DNA of 64,000 nucleotides from JABMNT01 sp048262655 (GCA_048262655.1 JBLXEY010000010.1:34649-98648); one strand, 5' to 3'. Shown: positions 54,438-63,799, numbered from the stretch's first letter. The notes: generated by a model not told the origin, from the letters alone. Translations and numbers: made by a program.

Positions 54438-54452
54438 TGAAATTTTTTTACA
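54438..54452. promoter_or_regulatory. Second candidate RpiR box upstream of dppA
   Basis: TGAAATTTTTTTACA shares TGAAA-N5-TTACA with the box at 46146. It is 156 bases from the first dpp box, a distance that would allow looping. Confidence 0.45.
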
Positions 54453-54579
54453 TTTCAGCTTATCTCACAACAGAAAAAGAAATCCTAACCATTAATGACA
54501 GGCCGCTACATGGTAACAAGAAGCCCCTAATGCGGGACGTGACGATTACCCGATACGTAATGAGACCAACCTGAACGTC

Positions 54580-55761
54580 TCAGAGGGATGCGTATACGGC
54601 GGCCTCAAATCGATCCAGCAACGATAGCGTTTTCGGGTCTGCGAAAGGCTTCATCTGCGTGAATAAAGCGCCTGCAAGGCCGCTCTTGGGATCAATCCAA
54701 AAATAGGTATTCTGCAAACCGGCCCAAGAAAGCGATCCAGCGCGCCGTCGCCCCGGCAAATCCTCCATGACGATCATAAAACTCAACCCCCATCGTTTTT
54801 CCACTCCCGGATAGAAGTCTACGGGGAAGGTATTTTGGGGTATTGCTGCCGGCATGCTGACGACAGAGGTATCGCCTATTTGATTTATGGACATCAATTG
54901 CACTGTTTCCGGGGCGAGAATTCGCACACCATCCAGTTCCCCATCATTAAGGATCATACGCATAAATCTTGCATAGTCGCTTGCAGAACCATAAAGCTCC
55001 CCGCCTCCTTTGAAGTCACGAGGATCCTGCGAGGTCGGCAACGGTTCATCCACCGCACGAATCACTCCGTCCGCATCTCTTTGATGCACACCGGAAAACC
55101 GCCTTCGGATTGGGTCGGACAGCATATATCCTGTCGATGACATGCCAAGCGGTTCCAAAACTCGGGTTCGCATGTAAGTTTCGAGCGTTTCTCCAGTAAG
55201 GGCCTCAAGAACACGCGCGGACCAGTCGATATTAATGCCGTACTCCCAGCGGGTTCCGGGATCAAAACCAAGCGGCGGGCAGTTTTCTGGCAAGTCATAA
55301 AAGTTTCGGCGCTCAATGCCCGTGTGTTGCATCCAGTCCCGCTGATCAGCGTTCCAATTGTCATAAACGAAGCCTGCCGTGTGGGTTAGCAAGCGCCTCA
55401 GCGTTATGCGACCTTTTGCAGGTCTGAGCCTTGGTTCTCCATCCGAACCAAACCCTACCAATACTTTGGGCGATGCCAAAGCAGGCAGCAGATCACCGCA
55501 GTCATCGTCAAGACCAATACGTCCCTGTTCAACAAGCTGCATGACACAAGTTGCTGTTAAAGGTTTTGTCATAGAACGTATCCAAAAAACCGTATTATCC
55601 TGAAGCGGCGGAGCTGAACCCAACCGACGCGGCCCTACGTTGCCTTGGTAGACGACATCGTCTGCCGTGGTCACAATCGCCGCAGCATGCGCAACGTCAC
55701 CTGCGTCAATAACATCGGATAAAATTTGGTCGAGTTTTGGCTGAAAAGCGTGATCGATCAT
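54580..55761 (-). CDS. Serine hydrolase of the beta-lactamase/D-aminopeptidase class
   Basis: A 393-residue class C beta-lactamase-fold hydrolase. SxxK is in RSMTKPLTATC (Ser near 63, Lys near 66), the second-site Tyr in RWEYGINIDWSARVLE, and a third-box-like Gly in SLSWAGLQNTYFWIDP. There is no signal peptide, so it is cytoplasmic or atypical. The family includes esterases, D-aminopeptidases and penicillin-binding-like enzymes, so it could act on an imported D-amino-acid peptide or ester. It is on the same strand as dppA, separated by 506 bases. Role inferred from context. Confidence 0.85.
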   Translation of the reverse strand: MIDHAFQPKLDQILSDVIDAGDVAHAAAIVTTADDVVYQGNVGPRRLGSAPPLQDNTVFWIRSMTKPLTATCVMQLVEQGRIGLDDDCGDLLPALASPKVLVGFGSDGEPRLRPAKGRITLRRLLTHTAGFVYDNWNADQRDWMQHTGIERRNFYDLPENCPPLGFDPGTRWEYGINIDWSARVLEALTGETLETYMRTRVLEPLGMSSTGYMLSDPIRRRFSGVHQRDADGVIRAVDEPLPTSQDPRDFKGGGELYGSASDYARFMRMILNDGELDGVRILAPETVQLMSINQIGDTSVVSMPAAIPQNTFPVDFYPGVEKRWGLSFMIVMEDLPGRRRAGSLSWAGLQNTYFWIDPKSGLAGALFTQMKPFADPKTLSLLDRFEAAVYASL

Positions 55762-56003
55762 AAAAATGCACCAGAATAAAACCGTAAAAAAAGCTCACCT
55801 AAAGACTGTACACAAATTCTATGCATTGCAATTGGAAGTTAGATCGGAACCCTTAAATCACCCACAAAAAACACAACCTGTGGTATTTTTATAAAGGCAT
55901 ATTTTGACAAGTGAGCCCGTTCTTGCCACACTATAGCGTGTATCATATCGCCTTAAAGATGCCTACGCAGCCTACATGATTTATCGGCATAGGTGTATAC
56001 TTT

Positions 56004-57635
56004 GTGTCTAGACAGATGATTAGCAGAAATCTGCGCCAGTGGATGGTTTATGTGCCCGCCGCAATCGCGGCTTTGGGAATTTTTGTGTTTGGCCTCTATT
56101 CGCTTAATCTTGATCAACAGAAATTAGAAGCACGCTCACGAACTTCCGTTGTCAACAGCCTTAATATCCTCCGCGCTAATCTTGAAGGCATCATATCGGG
56201 AAACATGCAGTTGGTCCGGGGGCTTGTTGCGATTATCGCCTTAGAACCTAACCTGAGCCAAAAACGATTTGCTGAACTGGCTGCGCAAATATTTCGTGAC
56301 GGCAAGCAACTTCGTAACATTGCAGCCGCACCAGATCTTGTTGTTCGGTTCGTTTACCCCTTAGCAGGCAACGAAAAGGCCGTTGGCCTGGATTACCGAT
56401 TGAATGATGCCCAAAGAAAGTCTGCACTTAAGGTCCGAGACGAAGGACGCCTGATCATTGCAGGTCCTGTCGACCTCGTCCAGGGAGGGCAAGGGTTCAT
56501 TGGTAGGGTTCCCGTCTTCAAGGGAGGTCGCACCAATGATCCCGATGCTTTCTGGGGGCTGGTCTCAACGGTCATTGATGTTGACAAACTCTATCAGGAT
56601 GGTGGCCTGCGCGACCCCCAACTGACGATTGAAATCGCGATCCGGGGCGCGGATTCCACTGGCGCGAATGGTAGGCAGTTTTACGGACGGCCTGAAATCT
56701 TCTCAAGCGAGCCGGTCCTTGCGAATATCACGTTGCCCTATGGCAGTTGGCAAATTGCCGCTATACCGAAAATTGGCTGGCCCAAGCATTCAGAGAACGA
56801 ATTATGGCTATATGTGGTCTTCGTCCTCGCCGAAATATTGCTTGTTGTCCCCATGATTATTATCGGAAATCTGCTTAAAGAACGCCAAACCCATATAACA
56901 AGACTTGAAACAACTCAGCGTTCTGCGGAGAAGGCCAACAAGGCCAAGTCAGAATTCCTTGCCAGTATGAGCCACGAGTTGCGAACCCCATTGAATGCAG
57001 TTTTAGGGTTCGCGCAACTTCTACAACTCGACACCAAAGCAACGCTAACCAAGACACAGCTCGACTATATTGAAAGTATCCGGACCGGCGGCAATCATCT
57101 GCTGGATTTGATAAACGATGTCCTTGATCTGGCGAAGATTGAAGCGGATCAACTGGAAATTGATCTGAAGACGGTGTCCGCATGCGACATTTCAGAAGAA
57201 TGCATCGCGATGACTATGCATCTCGGAGATGCCAACAACATCAAGATTATCGATAACATCAATAGAGATGTAGCGATGGAGGTTCGAGCCGATCCACTAA
57301 GGCTAAAACAGGTTTTGCTCAATCTTCTGTCCAATGCAATTAAATTTAATAGAATCAACGGTACAGTTTGCCTGGACGCTCATACGACAAAAGATGGTTT
57401 TCTGAACATATCCATCACGGATACCGGAATTGGAATCGCCCCAAAAGATTATGAGCGCGTCTTCCAAAAGTTTCAGCGCGTCGGGGCAGACCCAATGATC
57501 GCACGCGAAGGCACAGGTATCGGTTTGACAGTCACCAAACTCCTCATCAAATCCATGTCCGGGCGCATCGGCTTTAACAGCAAAGTTGACGTTGGCAGCA
57601 CGTTCTGGATTGAGGTTCCGTTAGCAAAAACATGA
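56004..57635 (+). CDS. CHASE-domain sensor histidine kinase
   Basis: 543 residues from GTG 56004. The first membrane helix is at about 14-33 (MVYVPAAIAALGIFVFGLYS), followed by a periplasmic CHASE domain to about 258 (typical VRFVYPLAGNEKAVGLDY). A second helix is near 265-287. HisKA carries the phospho-His in FLASMSHELRTPLNAVLGF, and HATPase_c has NLLSNAIKFN, DTGIGI and GTGIGLTVTKLL. CHASE domains sense small extracytoplasmic ligands. There is no receiver domain or response regulator nearby. It is related in its kinase core to the next gene. Confidence 0.9.
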   Translation: MSRQMISRNLRQWMVYVPAAIAALGIFVFGLYSLNLDQQKLEARSRTSVVNSLNILRANLEGIISGNMQLVRGLVAIIALEPNLSQKRFAELAAQIFRDGKQLRNIAAAPDLVVRFVYPLAGNEKAVGLDYRLNDAQRKSALKVRDEGRLIIAGPVDLVQGGQGFIGRVPVFKGGRTNDPDAFWGLVSTVIDVDKLYQDGGLRDPQLTIEIAIRGADSTGANGRQFYGRPEIFSSEPVLANITLPYGSWQIAAIPKIGWPKHSENELWLYVVFVLAEILLVVPMIIIGNLLKERQTHITRLETTQRSAEKANKAKSEFLASMSHELRTPLNAVLGFAQLLQLDTKATLTKTQLDYIESIRTGGNHLLDLINDVLDLAKIEADQLEIDLKTVSACDISEECIAMTMHLGDANNIKIIDNINRDVAMEVRADPLRLKQVLLNLLSNAIKFNRINGTVCLDAHTTKDGFLNISITDTGIGIAPKDYERVFQKFQRVGADPMIAREGTGIGLTVTKLLIKSMSGRIGFNSKVDVGSTFWIEVPLAKT

Positions 57636-57872
57636 CGTGCACGTTCTGTATCATACACTTTTTATGGGAGGAGTTGCGTCAATAAACCTCGCCTGCTACA
57701 TTCCATTTTATGCAAACTAATATGATGGTTAATCATAGACCAGCCGGATTAGTTATCCAATTAGAAACCGGATGTGCCAATCCAACTGATTTATTGAAAG
57801 CGGTGGTCAGGACTTTAACCAGATAATAGCTGAACGTCTTATGGTGTTAACCCTAGTTAGGAAGATGAATAC

Positions 57873-60332
57873 GTGTCGGACGAGCCCGCGAAAGAAGCAC
57901 CCCATACCTACAGAACAGACCAAAATCGAGTCGACGAGGCCCTTCGGTTCGTCGCCAACCGATCCTGGAGAATATCCGATAACGATTTCTTTAATGACCT
58001 TGTCATTTTTCTGGGAAAACTTCTTAACGTAAACTACGCTTTTTGTAATCAGATCATTCCCCATGACATAACGAGCGTAAAGTCTCTGGCTCTATATGCG
58101 AACGGTAAGATCGCACCGAACATTTCCTATGCACTTGAAGATACCCCTTGTGACAATGTCGTTGGCCAGACAGTTTGCGCCTACGTAGACAACGTTCAAA
58201 AAACCTTCCCAAAAGACCTCCTTCTTGTCGAAATGAATGCAGAATGTTACGTCGGCGTTCCCCTGTGGGCCTCTGACGGGACACCTTTAGGCCTCCTTGC
58301 CATCATTGATGACAAGCCTCTGCAGGACCCGAGCATGGTCCAGACCATTCTGCAAATTTTTGCCGTTCGTGCGGGCGCGGAATTAGAAACCTCACGTGTC
58401 CTCGACAAGTTGAAAGAGAGCGAACAGCGTTTCAAAGACTTCTCAGAAGCCTCGGGCGATTGGCTTTGGGAGATGGGGCCTGACTTAAGGTTTACATTTG
58501 TCTCAGATCGCATTGAAGATATTACAGGCTCGTCACCAAGCGCATTCATTGGAAAAACCCGTGACGAAGTCGCGGGAACATTAGATCTTGCGGAGGAATG
58601 GGACCGGCATTTAGAAATTCTGGCGCGAAACCTGCCTTTTAAGAATTTTCAATACCGTATTGAGGATAAATCCGGCACCCCAAAATATTTATCGATATCC
58701 GGCGTCCCGGTATTCTCTCGCGATGGTATCTTCAGTGGTTATCGCGGCGTCGGCTCAGACATTACCGCAGCAAAACTTACAGAAATCGCGCTTCATGAGA
58801 GACAAGCGTCTCTCCGCGCGGTATTTGACAATACACCGGTGTGCTTAAACCTGAAAGATACAGAAGGGAGATACCTCGTCGTCAACAAACCTTACGAGGA
58901 ATGGTTGGGGCATCCGGCAACAGATATTATTGGCCGAACTGCGAGCGAAATTCTGGACGGATCAGACGAAGTTAAGAACCTCACAAAAGCCGAGAGAGCC
59001 GTTATAGAATCCGGGAAACCACACGAGTCAGAAATACATGTTGAACGCGCCAACGGAGAGATTTTTGATCGCATACTTATCAAATTTCCAGTCAATGCTA
59101 AAGACGGTTCCATCATTGGTCTCGGCACGGCTGCCATCGACATTACCGAACGCAAGCGCGCAGAAGCCAGCATCCAATCTGCCAGAAAGGAAGCAGAACT
59201 GGCAAACAAGGCAAAGTCCGAATTTCTGGCTTCAATGAGCCACGAACTCCGGACACCGCTCAATGCTGTGCTCGGCTACGGCCAGTTGCTGCAACTTGAT
59301 CTTGAGAAAACCTTATCCACGACACAAAAAGAATACATTGAATACATCCTGAGCAGTGGCGAACATGTCCTTGGACTTATAAATGATGTGCTGGATCTGG
59401 CCCGGATCGACGCGGGGCGCATGTCTGTCTTTCTCGAAGTTTTTTCGCCCACCGACATCATTCAAGAAACAATTTCCTCACTCTCGATCTCTGCTCAGGC
59501 CAATAATGTCTCATTTCATTTTGACAGCTCGATCCTGAAGGGTGTTGAACTTCGGTCTGACCCCATTCGCTTTCGTCAAATCGTGATCAACCTCATAACC
59601 AACGCCATCAAATATAACAGGCCCGGTGGAGAGGTTCGCATCACAGGTGAAGACACCAAAGATGGATACTTCCGACTGGCTATATCTGACAGCGGCATTG
59701 GCATTCCCGCCTCTAAACACAAGAAACTTTTCACCATGTTCAACCGACTAACAGAGCACTCTCATCATGCCGTGGAGGGAACCGGGATCGGCTTGTATGT
59801 ATCTAAAATGCTGTCGGATCGATTGGCCGGGCGACTTGATTTCGAAAGCGAGGAAGGCGTTGGTTCAAAATTCTGGCTAGATATCCCATTGGCATCAAAT
59901 AAAAACGTCTTAATCTGGACGGACAAGATGCGTGTCGGGATTGATGCTATCGATAAAGATCATCAAATGATCTTCAACCTGACCAACAAGATTTCACAAC
60001 CCGACATTCCGGAAAGCGATTTGGACTCTATCATCCATGAAATGATCGCTTACACCTCCTACCATTTTCGCCGGGAAGAGGCGATTATGGAAGTCTGCGA
60101 TTACCCGGATTTTATGGAGCATAGAGAACGCCATCATAAACTGGAAGCATATGTAAATGAACTGGCACTCGAATGGCGACAAACCAACGACACAGCAATT
60201 CTCGGACGCCTGAAAAGTTTTCTCAGAAATTGGTGGAGCGGGCATATTATAGACGTCGATATGACGCTGTCCGAGTACACCGTCGGGAAAGAAACTCAAA
60301 TTGAAAAAAAACTTGCCCATACCCAAAACTAG
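57873..60332 (+). CDS. GAF-PAS-PAS sensor histidine kinase fused to a bacteriohemerythrin domain
   Basis: 819 residues from GTG 57873; no membrane helix, so cytoplasmic. Order: GAF (about 20-180, CYVGVPLWASDGTPLGLLAI), PAS (about 190-310), PAS (about 315-430), HisKA (phospho-His near 455, MSHELRTPLNAVLGYG), HATPase_c (NLITNAIKYN, DSGIGIP, GTGIGLYVSKML). A C-terminal hemerythrin domain follows (about 680-805). The hemerythrin iron ligands are all visible: DKDHQ, YHFRREE, EHRERHH and HIIDVDM. Hemerythrin binds O2 and may report oxygen or redox state to the kinase. The position after the catalytic domain is unusual. Partner regulator not in the window. Confidence 0.92.
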   Translation: MSDEPAKEAPHTYRTDQNRVDEALRFVANRSWRISDNDFFNDLVIFLGKLLNVNYAFCNQIIPHDITSVKSLALYANGKIAPNISYALEDTPCDNVVGQTVCAYVDNVQKTFPKDLLLVEMNAECYVGVPLWASDGTPLGLLAIIDDKPLQDPSMVQTILQIFAVRAGAELETSRVLDKLKESEQRFKDFSEASGDWLWEMGPDLRFTFVSDRIEDITGSSPSAFIGKTRDEVAGTLDLAEEWDRHLEILARNLPFKNFQYRIEDKSGTPKYLSISGVPVFSRDGIFSGYRGVGSDITAAKLTEIALHERQASLRAVFDNTPVCLNLKDTEGRYLVVNKPYEEWLGHPATDIIGRTASEILDGSDEVKNLTKAERAVIESGKPHESEIHVERANGEIFDRILIKFPVNAKDGSIIGLGTAAIDITERKRAEASIQSARKEAELANKAKSEFLASMSHELRTPLNAVLGYGQLLQLDLEKTLSTTQKEYIEYILSSGEHVLGLINDVLDLARIDAGRMSVFLEVFSPTDIIQETISSLSISAQANNVSFHFDSSILKGVELRSDPIRFRQIVINLITNAIKYNRPGGEVRITGEDTKDGYFRLAISDSGIGIPASKHKKLFTMFNRLTEHSHHAVEGTGIGLYVSKMLSDRLAGRLDFESEEGVGSKFWLDIPLASNKNVLIWTDKMRVGIDAIDKDHQMIFNLTNKISQPDIPESDLDSIIHEMIAYTSYHFRREEAIMEVCDYPDFMEHRERHHKLEAYVNELALEWRQTNDTAILGRLKSFLRNWWSGHIIDVDMTLSEYTVGKETQIEKKLAHTQN

Positions 60333-60410
60333 ATAGATCTTCCTCGCAATCAAGCCACCATAGGCATTAGTGGTATATATTTTGCCCCATAGGAGCGGCT
60401 TGTATTTTCG

Positions 60411-61667
60411 CTAACCCGCCGATTTTCGGGTTAGGTCTTTCAGAGATATTTCAATGGTGTGCCGCTTGGGCCAAACAAGGGACAACATAAGCAAAACGGC
60501 AAGAGAAGCCGTCATGATCGGTGCAGAAAACCCAAAGACTTCAGCAAAGGCCCCCATCCCCAAAGCGCCGACAGCCGGTCCGGCCATGAAACAAATCCCA
60601 TACAGGCTTAGAACACGCCCCCGAAAGGTCTCGGGAATTGTCATTTGAAGTGTCGACTGTATACCGATCCCTGTTATAACCATGCCGGCCCCTAATATGA
60701 ACGCAGCAGGTAACGCCCAATTTATCGAGCTTGCAAACAGTAGCCCCACATTGCCAACCAAAGTGACCATGATGCCCAGCAACCCCACATGGAAGCTTCT
60801 TTCATCCTTTCGTTGCGCCATCCAGTATCCACCCGCAATCGCGCCCGCCCCTATCGTCGCCGTCAGATAGGCAAATCCGTCGGCCCCCGCACGAAACAAC
60901 TCATCAGAAATCCCTGGCAACAACTGAACAACAGGGCGCAATAGTAAGGCCGTAAGAACCATAATCACCATCACTGTTTTACTGCCGGTATTAGAGAAGA
61001 CAATCACAACGCCAGCCTTGATTTCGGCAATCACGTTTCCCGGCTTCTTTGCAGGATTTGGGGATGCATCGAGTTTCGTTTTGATCGACCACAGCGCCCA
61101 TATCAGCGTGAGGTAACTCATGGCATTACATGCAAACGCAAACTCAACGCCCCAAACATTGATGACAGCACCCGCTATGGCGGGGCCGATAAATCGGGCC
61201 GTATTAAAAACCATGGAGTTCATTGCAATTGCTGTGGTGAGATCATCTCTTGGCACCAAGCTGGGCGCAAGTGCCAGTCGGGACGCTGAGTTTAGCCCCG
61301 ATGAAATTCCGACAATCAGGGTTAATCCCGTCAAAACCCAGATCGTTATCGCGTCTGTAAATACCAAAAAAAATAGCGCGCCACTGGCGATCATGGCGAC
61401 CGATTGAAACAAGATCATATTGGTGGCACGATCAAAACGGTCAGCCAGAACGCCACCAATGGGGCCCATGATTACCACTGGGAAAAACTCTGCCATGGCG
61501 ATCAGACCGAGCCATGTGGGTGAATGCGTTAGCTCCCAGGTTAACCAGCCAACGCCTATGCGTTGCATCCAAAGGCCAATCAGAGACAGACTGTTTCCGG
61601 CCGTATATTTAGCATAATCGCGATTCTGAAAGACCCGAATAACGCGCCGAAAACCATCACTCGCCAT
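60411..61667 (-). CDS. MFS transporter (EntS/MFS_3-like exporter)
   Basis: A 418-residue major facilitator with about 12 helices. The N-terminal FQNRDYAKYTAGNSLSLIG and WELTHSPTWLGLIAMAEFFP, the loop GPIGGVLADRFDRATNMI (MFS motif A) and GRVLSLYGICFMAGPAVGAL in the second half are typical of the MFS_3 group, which includes the enterobactin exporter EntS and multidrug pumps. Substrate unknown. It is convergent with the hemerythrin kinase (78-base gap) and not linked to siderophore genes here. Confidence 0.88.
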   Translation of the reverse strand: MASDGFRRVIRVFQNRDYAKYTAGNSLSLIGLWMQRIGVGWLTWELTHSPTWLGLIAMAEFFPVVIMGPIGGVLADRFDRATNMILFQSVAMIASGALFFLVFTDAITIWVLTGLTLIVGISSGLNSASRLALAPSLVPRDDLTTAIAMNSMVFNTARFIGPAIAGAVINVWGVEFAFACNAMSYLTLIWALWSIKTKLDASPNPAKKPGNVIAEIKAGVVIVFSNTGSKTVMVIMVLTALLLRPVVQLLPGISDELFRAGADGFAYLTATIGAGAIAGGYWMAQRKDERSFHVGLLGIMVTLVGNVGLLFASSINWALPAAFILGAGMVITGIGIQSTLQMTIPETFRGRVLSLYGICFMAGPAVGALGMGAFAEVFGFSAPIMTASLAVLLMLSLVWPKRHTIEISLKDLTRKSAG

Positions 61668-61820
61668 AATTCACCCCCTTGGCTAAGTTATGAACCAAAG
61701 GCAGTACGCAGGCAAATGTCCATCTCGTTCACAGAGTGCAAAGAGGACAAAAAGTGCCCGGGATTACTCGATGCCTCTTTCAACCCTTTGCCAATATACG
61801 AAGGACCGACAGGAGACATC

Positions 61821-63161
61821 TCATCGGCGAGGCCTATCCATTTTAGATCTCTGGATCACCGCCTGCGTCATCGCAGCAATGATCATCGAATGTCGGGGAT
61901 CGATTCCAGTATCGTTAACGTCTTGTGATGGACGTATTGAGAGGTGCCTCCGATCACCATCGGCTTGGCGACCGGCTGGCATCGCTGACGCTGCGGGATC
62001 ACCAGACCTTCGCGACAATGTCTGGGAGGCGGCTTCCTTATCATGCTTGAAAAAGGCACCCTCATACAAATTAAGCCATTCGCCAAGAAAATCACTCTGA
62101 GTCTGGCCACCCGTTTGCCCTTCCGACCTGTCCGGCGACTGCGTTCCATTATGGTTACTACCTTCACTCCTGCCAGCCCCGTCCGACGGGTCCCCGCCAT
62201 TATATAGGCCCCAAGCGTTGTAATTTGGCGTACCGTTATCTCCGTTCTGCCAACCTTCAAAATCAATATCTGGCGGGGTCTCAATGACTTCTTGTACAGA
62301 CGACGTAACAGCGGGATCAAGCGGAATAAACTCGTCGTCGTCCAAACTCACATCTTGTAAATCAATTTTTCGATCAACAACATCTTTAAATAAGTCCGGC
62401 GAATGTCCAGCGAATCCTGCACCAAATCGTGCAGACTCGACCAGTCGCTCTCGTCGTTTCGATGAAACGACTGCCGCTTTATCAATTTTGGAATAAGGCT
62501 CCATCGTTTCGCTATGCGAAAAGATGCTGGCGGAGAGTGTATCTGAGCCGGAACCACCCCCAATAAAATCGTTAGTTCTGTCATAACTATCAATTTCTTC
62601 TTGGCTGGCGCCCCCGATAACTTCAAAGGGCAGATCTCTGTGAAACCAACCTAAGAGTTGCCCAGCCTCATTCTTGTTCAGTTGCTCTTGAGTAAAATTA
62701 TCTCCTAATGGCGAATGATATCCGGCAACTTGAAACACTCCTACCGCAAAAGAAGTGCACACATTTCCATTTATCCCATAAATCTCTGGCTTCCTCATCG
62801 AGGGTGTAAAATTGTTATCTGTGGCCCCGATTGCATTTCTAAGATAATTCTCGACATCAACACCTCGGTCTTGGTCAAGATTTATTGAAAATGTATCTAG
62901 TGCATCGTTTTTACGCGCTAGTTCAAGTCTTTCAGGCTCATGCACTGTTATTCCCGTCGCGCGCAAGGCATCCATTCCGCTTGCAGCCAACACATCAGAG
63001 AATAGGTTGGTGTTTAGTCGGTGGCCAACAGTTAAATCTGTCGCATTTCCCTCGTCATCTATTGGCCCTAATTTGCTCCCATTTGGGCCTTCGAGTGTTA
63101 CGCTCACATGACCTGTTGCGCCGTCGCTCATTAGATTAAGTGTGAGTTTAAATTCAGTCAT
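61821..63161 (-). CDS. Putative permuted NlpC/P60-like effector protein
   Basis: A 446-residue protein, not a named family by eye. The N-terminus has TGHVSVTLEGPNGSKLG (His18) and, about 115 residues later, INGNVCTSFAVGVFQVAG (Cys135). Many bacterial toxins of the permuted NlpC/P60 peptidase type show a GH-x-x-x-x-L-x-x-x-x-G start and a later NC-T-x-FA-x-x-x-x-x-AG block, in this His-then-Cys order. The likeness supports a papain-like amidase or hydrolase, but only tentatively. One RTX-like GGGSGSDTL occurs near 205, and the C-terminal half (about 275-446) is polar and disordered. It overlaps the upstream membrane gene by 4 bases. No secretion marker seen. Confidence 0.45.
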   Translation of the reverse strand: MTEFKLTLNLMSDGATGHVSVTLEGPNGSKLGPIDDEGNATDLTVGHRLNTNLFSDVLAASGMDALRATGITVHEPERLELARKNDALDTFSINLDQDRGVDVENYLRNAIGATDNNFTPSMRKPEIYGINGNVCTSFAVGVFQVAGYHSPLGDNFTQEQLNKNEAGQLLGWFHRDLPFEVIGGASQEEIDSYDRTNDFIGGGSGSDTLSASIFSHSETMEPYSKIDKAAVVSSKRRERLVESARFGAGFAGHSPDLFKDVVDRKIDLQDVSLDDDEFIPLDPAVTSSVQEVIETPPDIDFEGWQNGDNGTPNYNAWGLYNGGDPSDGAGRSEGSNHNGTQSPDRSEGQTGGQTQSDFLGEWLNLYEGAFFKHDKEAASQTLSRRSGDPAASAMPAGRQADGDRRHLSIRPSQDVNDTGIDPRHSMIIAAMTQAVIQRSKMDRPRR

Positions 63162-63799
63162 CTGGTTGCCTCATATTTTTTAATGATTTGATGAGATTTT
63201 GAATTATTTGCGTAGCCAGTCGTTTCGATTATGACGACTTTATAAGGGTTCCCAACACCAGAGATATGGCATCTAAATTTTTTATACGGATGGTTAGGAA
63301 TGAATACATTGGACACTGGCGGTTGTGTGAATTGGCATGGATTTGCAATCGCATTTTCAACTATCTTTCTTATCTCTTTGTTTTCAAAGATGGGTTTTTC
63401 CATTCGAATAGATAAACAAGAATGAAAAGGCCAAAACCGCCAAAAACATCCCGTGTATCCTGACGGACCAACCAACATTTTTCGTATTTGTGGTGTGTTG
63501 GGTGATTTTGGGTCTTCGAAAACTCGGCGGGTATTTTCAGATACGTTTTCGTAGATAAAACTACGAAGGTTCGGATCGCATTTCGAATGGTTATCAATAC
63601 AATGCTCAGTTTCCCATTGGGAGTATGCGGTGCCAATCACATTGTACATAGCTAATGAATTTAGAAACCCTGTTTCATCAGACATTATTAACCAAAACAA
63701 ATACACCAAAGTGACTAAAATCGATAAAACCCATAAACAGAATTTCCAAATTCTGCCCATTCGTGACAATTTTACCGCTTCGTTAAATTTGATATTCAT
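63158..63799 (-). CDS. Single-pass membrane protein partnered with the putative effector
   Basis: About 213 residues from ATG 63799 (GGGGGG, 4-9 bases before); a longer frame to 63886 lacks a ribosome site. There is one helix at about 20-40 (FCLWVLSILVTLVYLFWLIM), then a periplasmic domain of about 170 residues with several cysteines (HCIDNHSKCDPNLR, GCFWRFWPFHSC, NPCQF, FRCHI) that could form disulfides. No homologue is recognised. It is AT-richer than neighbouring genes, suggesting acquisition. The 4-base overlap with the next gene implies they work together; an immunity-protein or anchor role is inferred. Confidence 0.5.
   Translation of the reverse strand: MNIKFNEAVKLSRMGRIWKFCLWVLSILVTLVYLFWLIMSDETGFLNSLAMYNVIGTAYSQWETEHCIDNHSKCDPNLRSFIYENVSENTRRVFEDPKSPNTPQIRKMLVGPSGYTGCFWRFWPFHSCLSIRMEKPIFENKEIRKIVENAIANPCQFTQPPVSNVFIPNHPYKKFRCHISGVGNPYKVVIIETTGYANNSKSHQIIKKYEATR

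Larger units (their letters stand above)
54074..54579. other. Intergenic region upstream of the dpp operon
   Basis: 506 bases between dppA and the serine hydrolase gene, both on the minus strand. It holds the dppA leader, a predicted promoter and two RpiR-type boxes (listed separately). It is AT-rich and has poly-T runs. No coding frame or terminator hairpin is convincing. Confidence 0.5.

Noticed and set aside
55762..56003. RpiR box upstream of the serine hydrolase (CGTAAAAAAAGCTCA)
   Set aside because: The right half does not match TTACA, so I do not place the gene in the regulon by this evidence.
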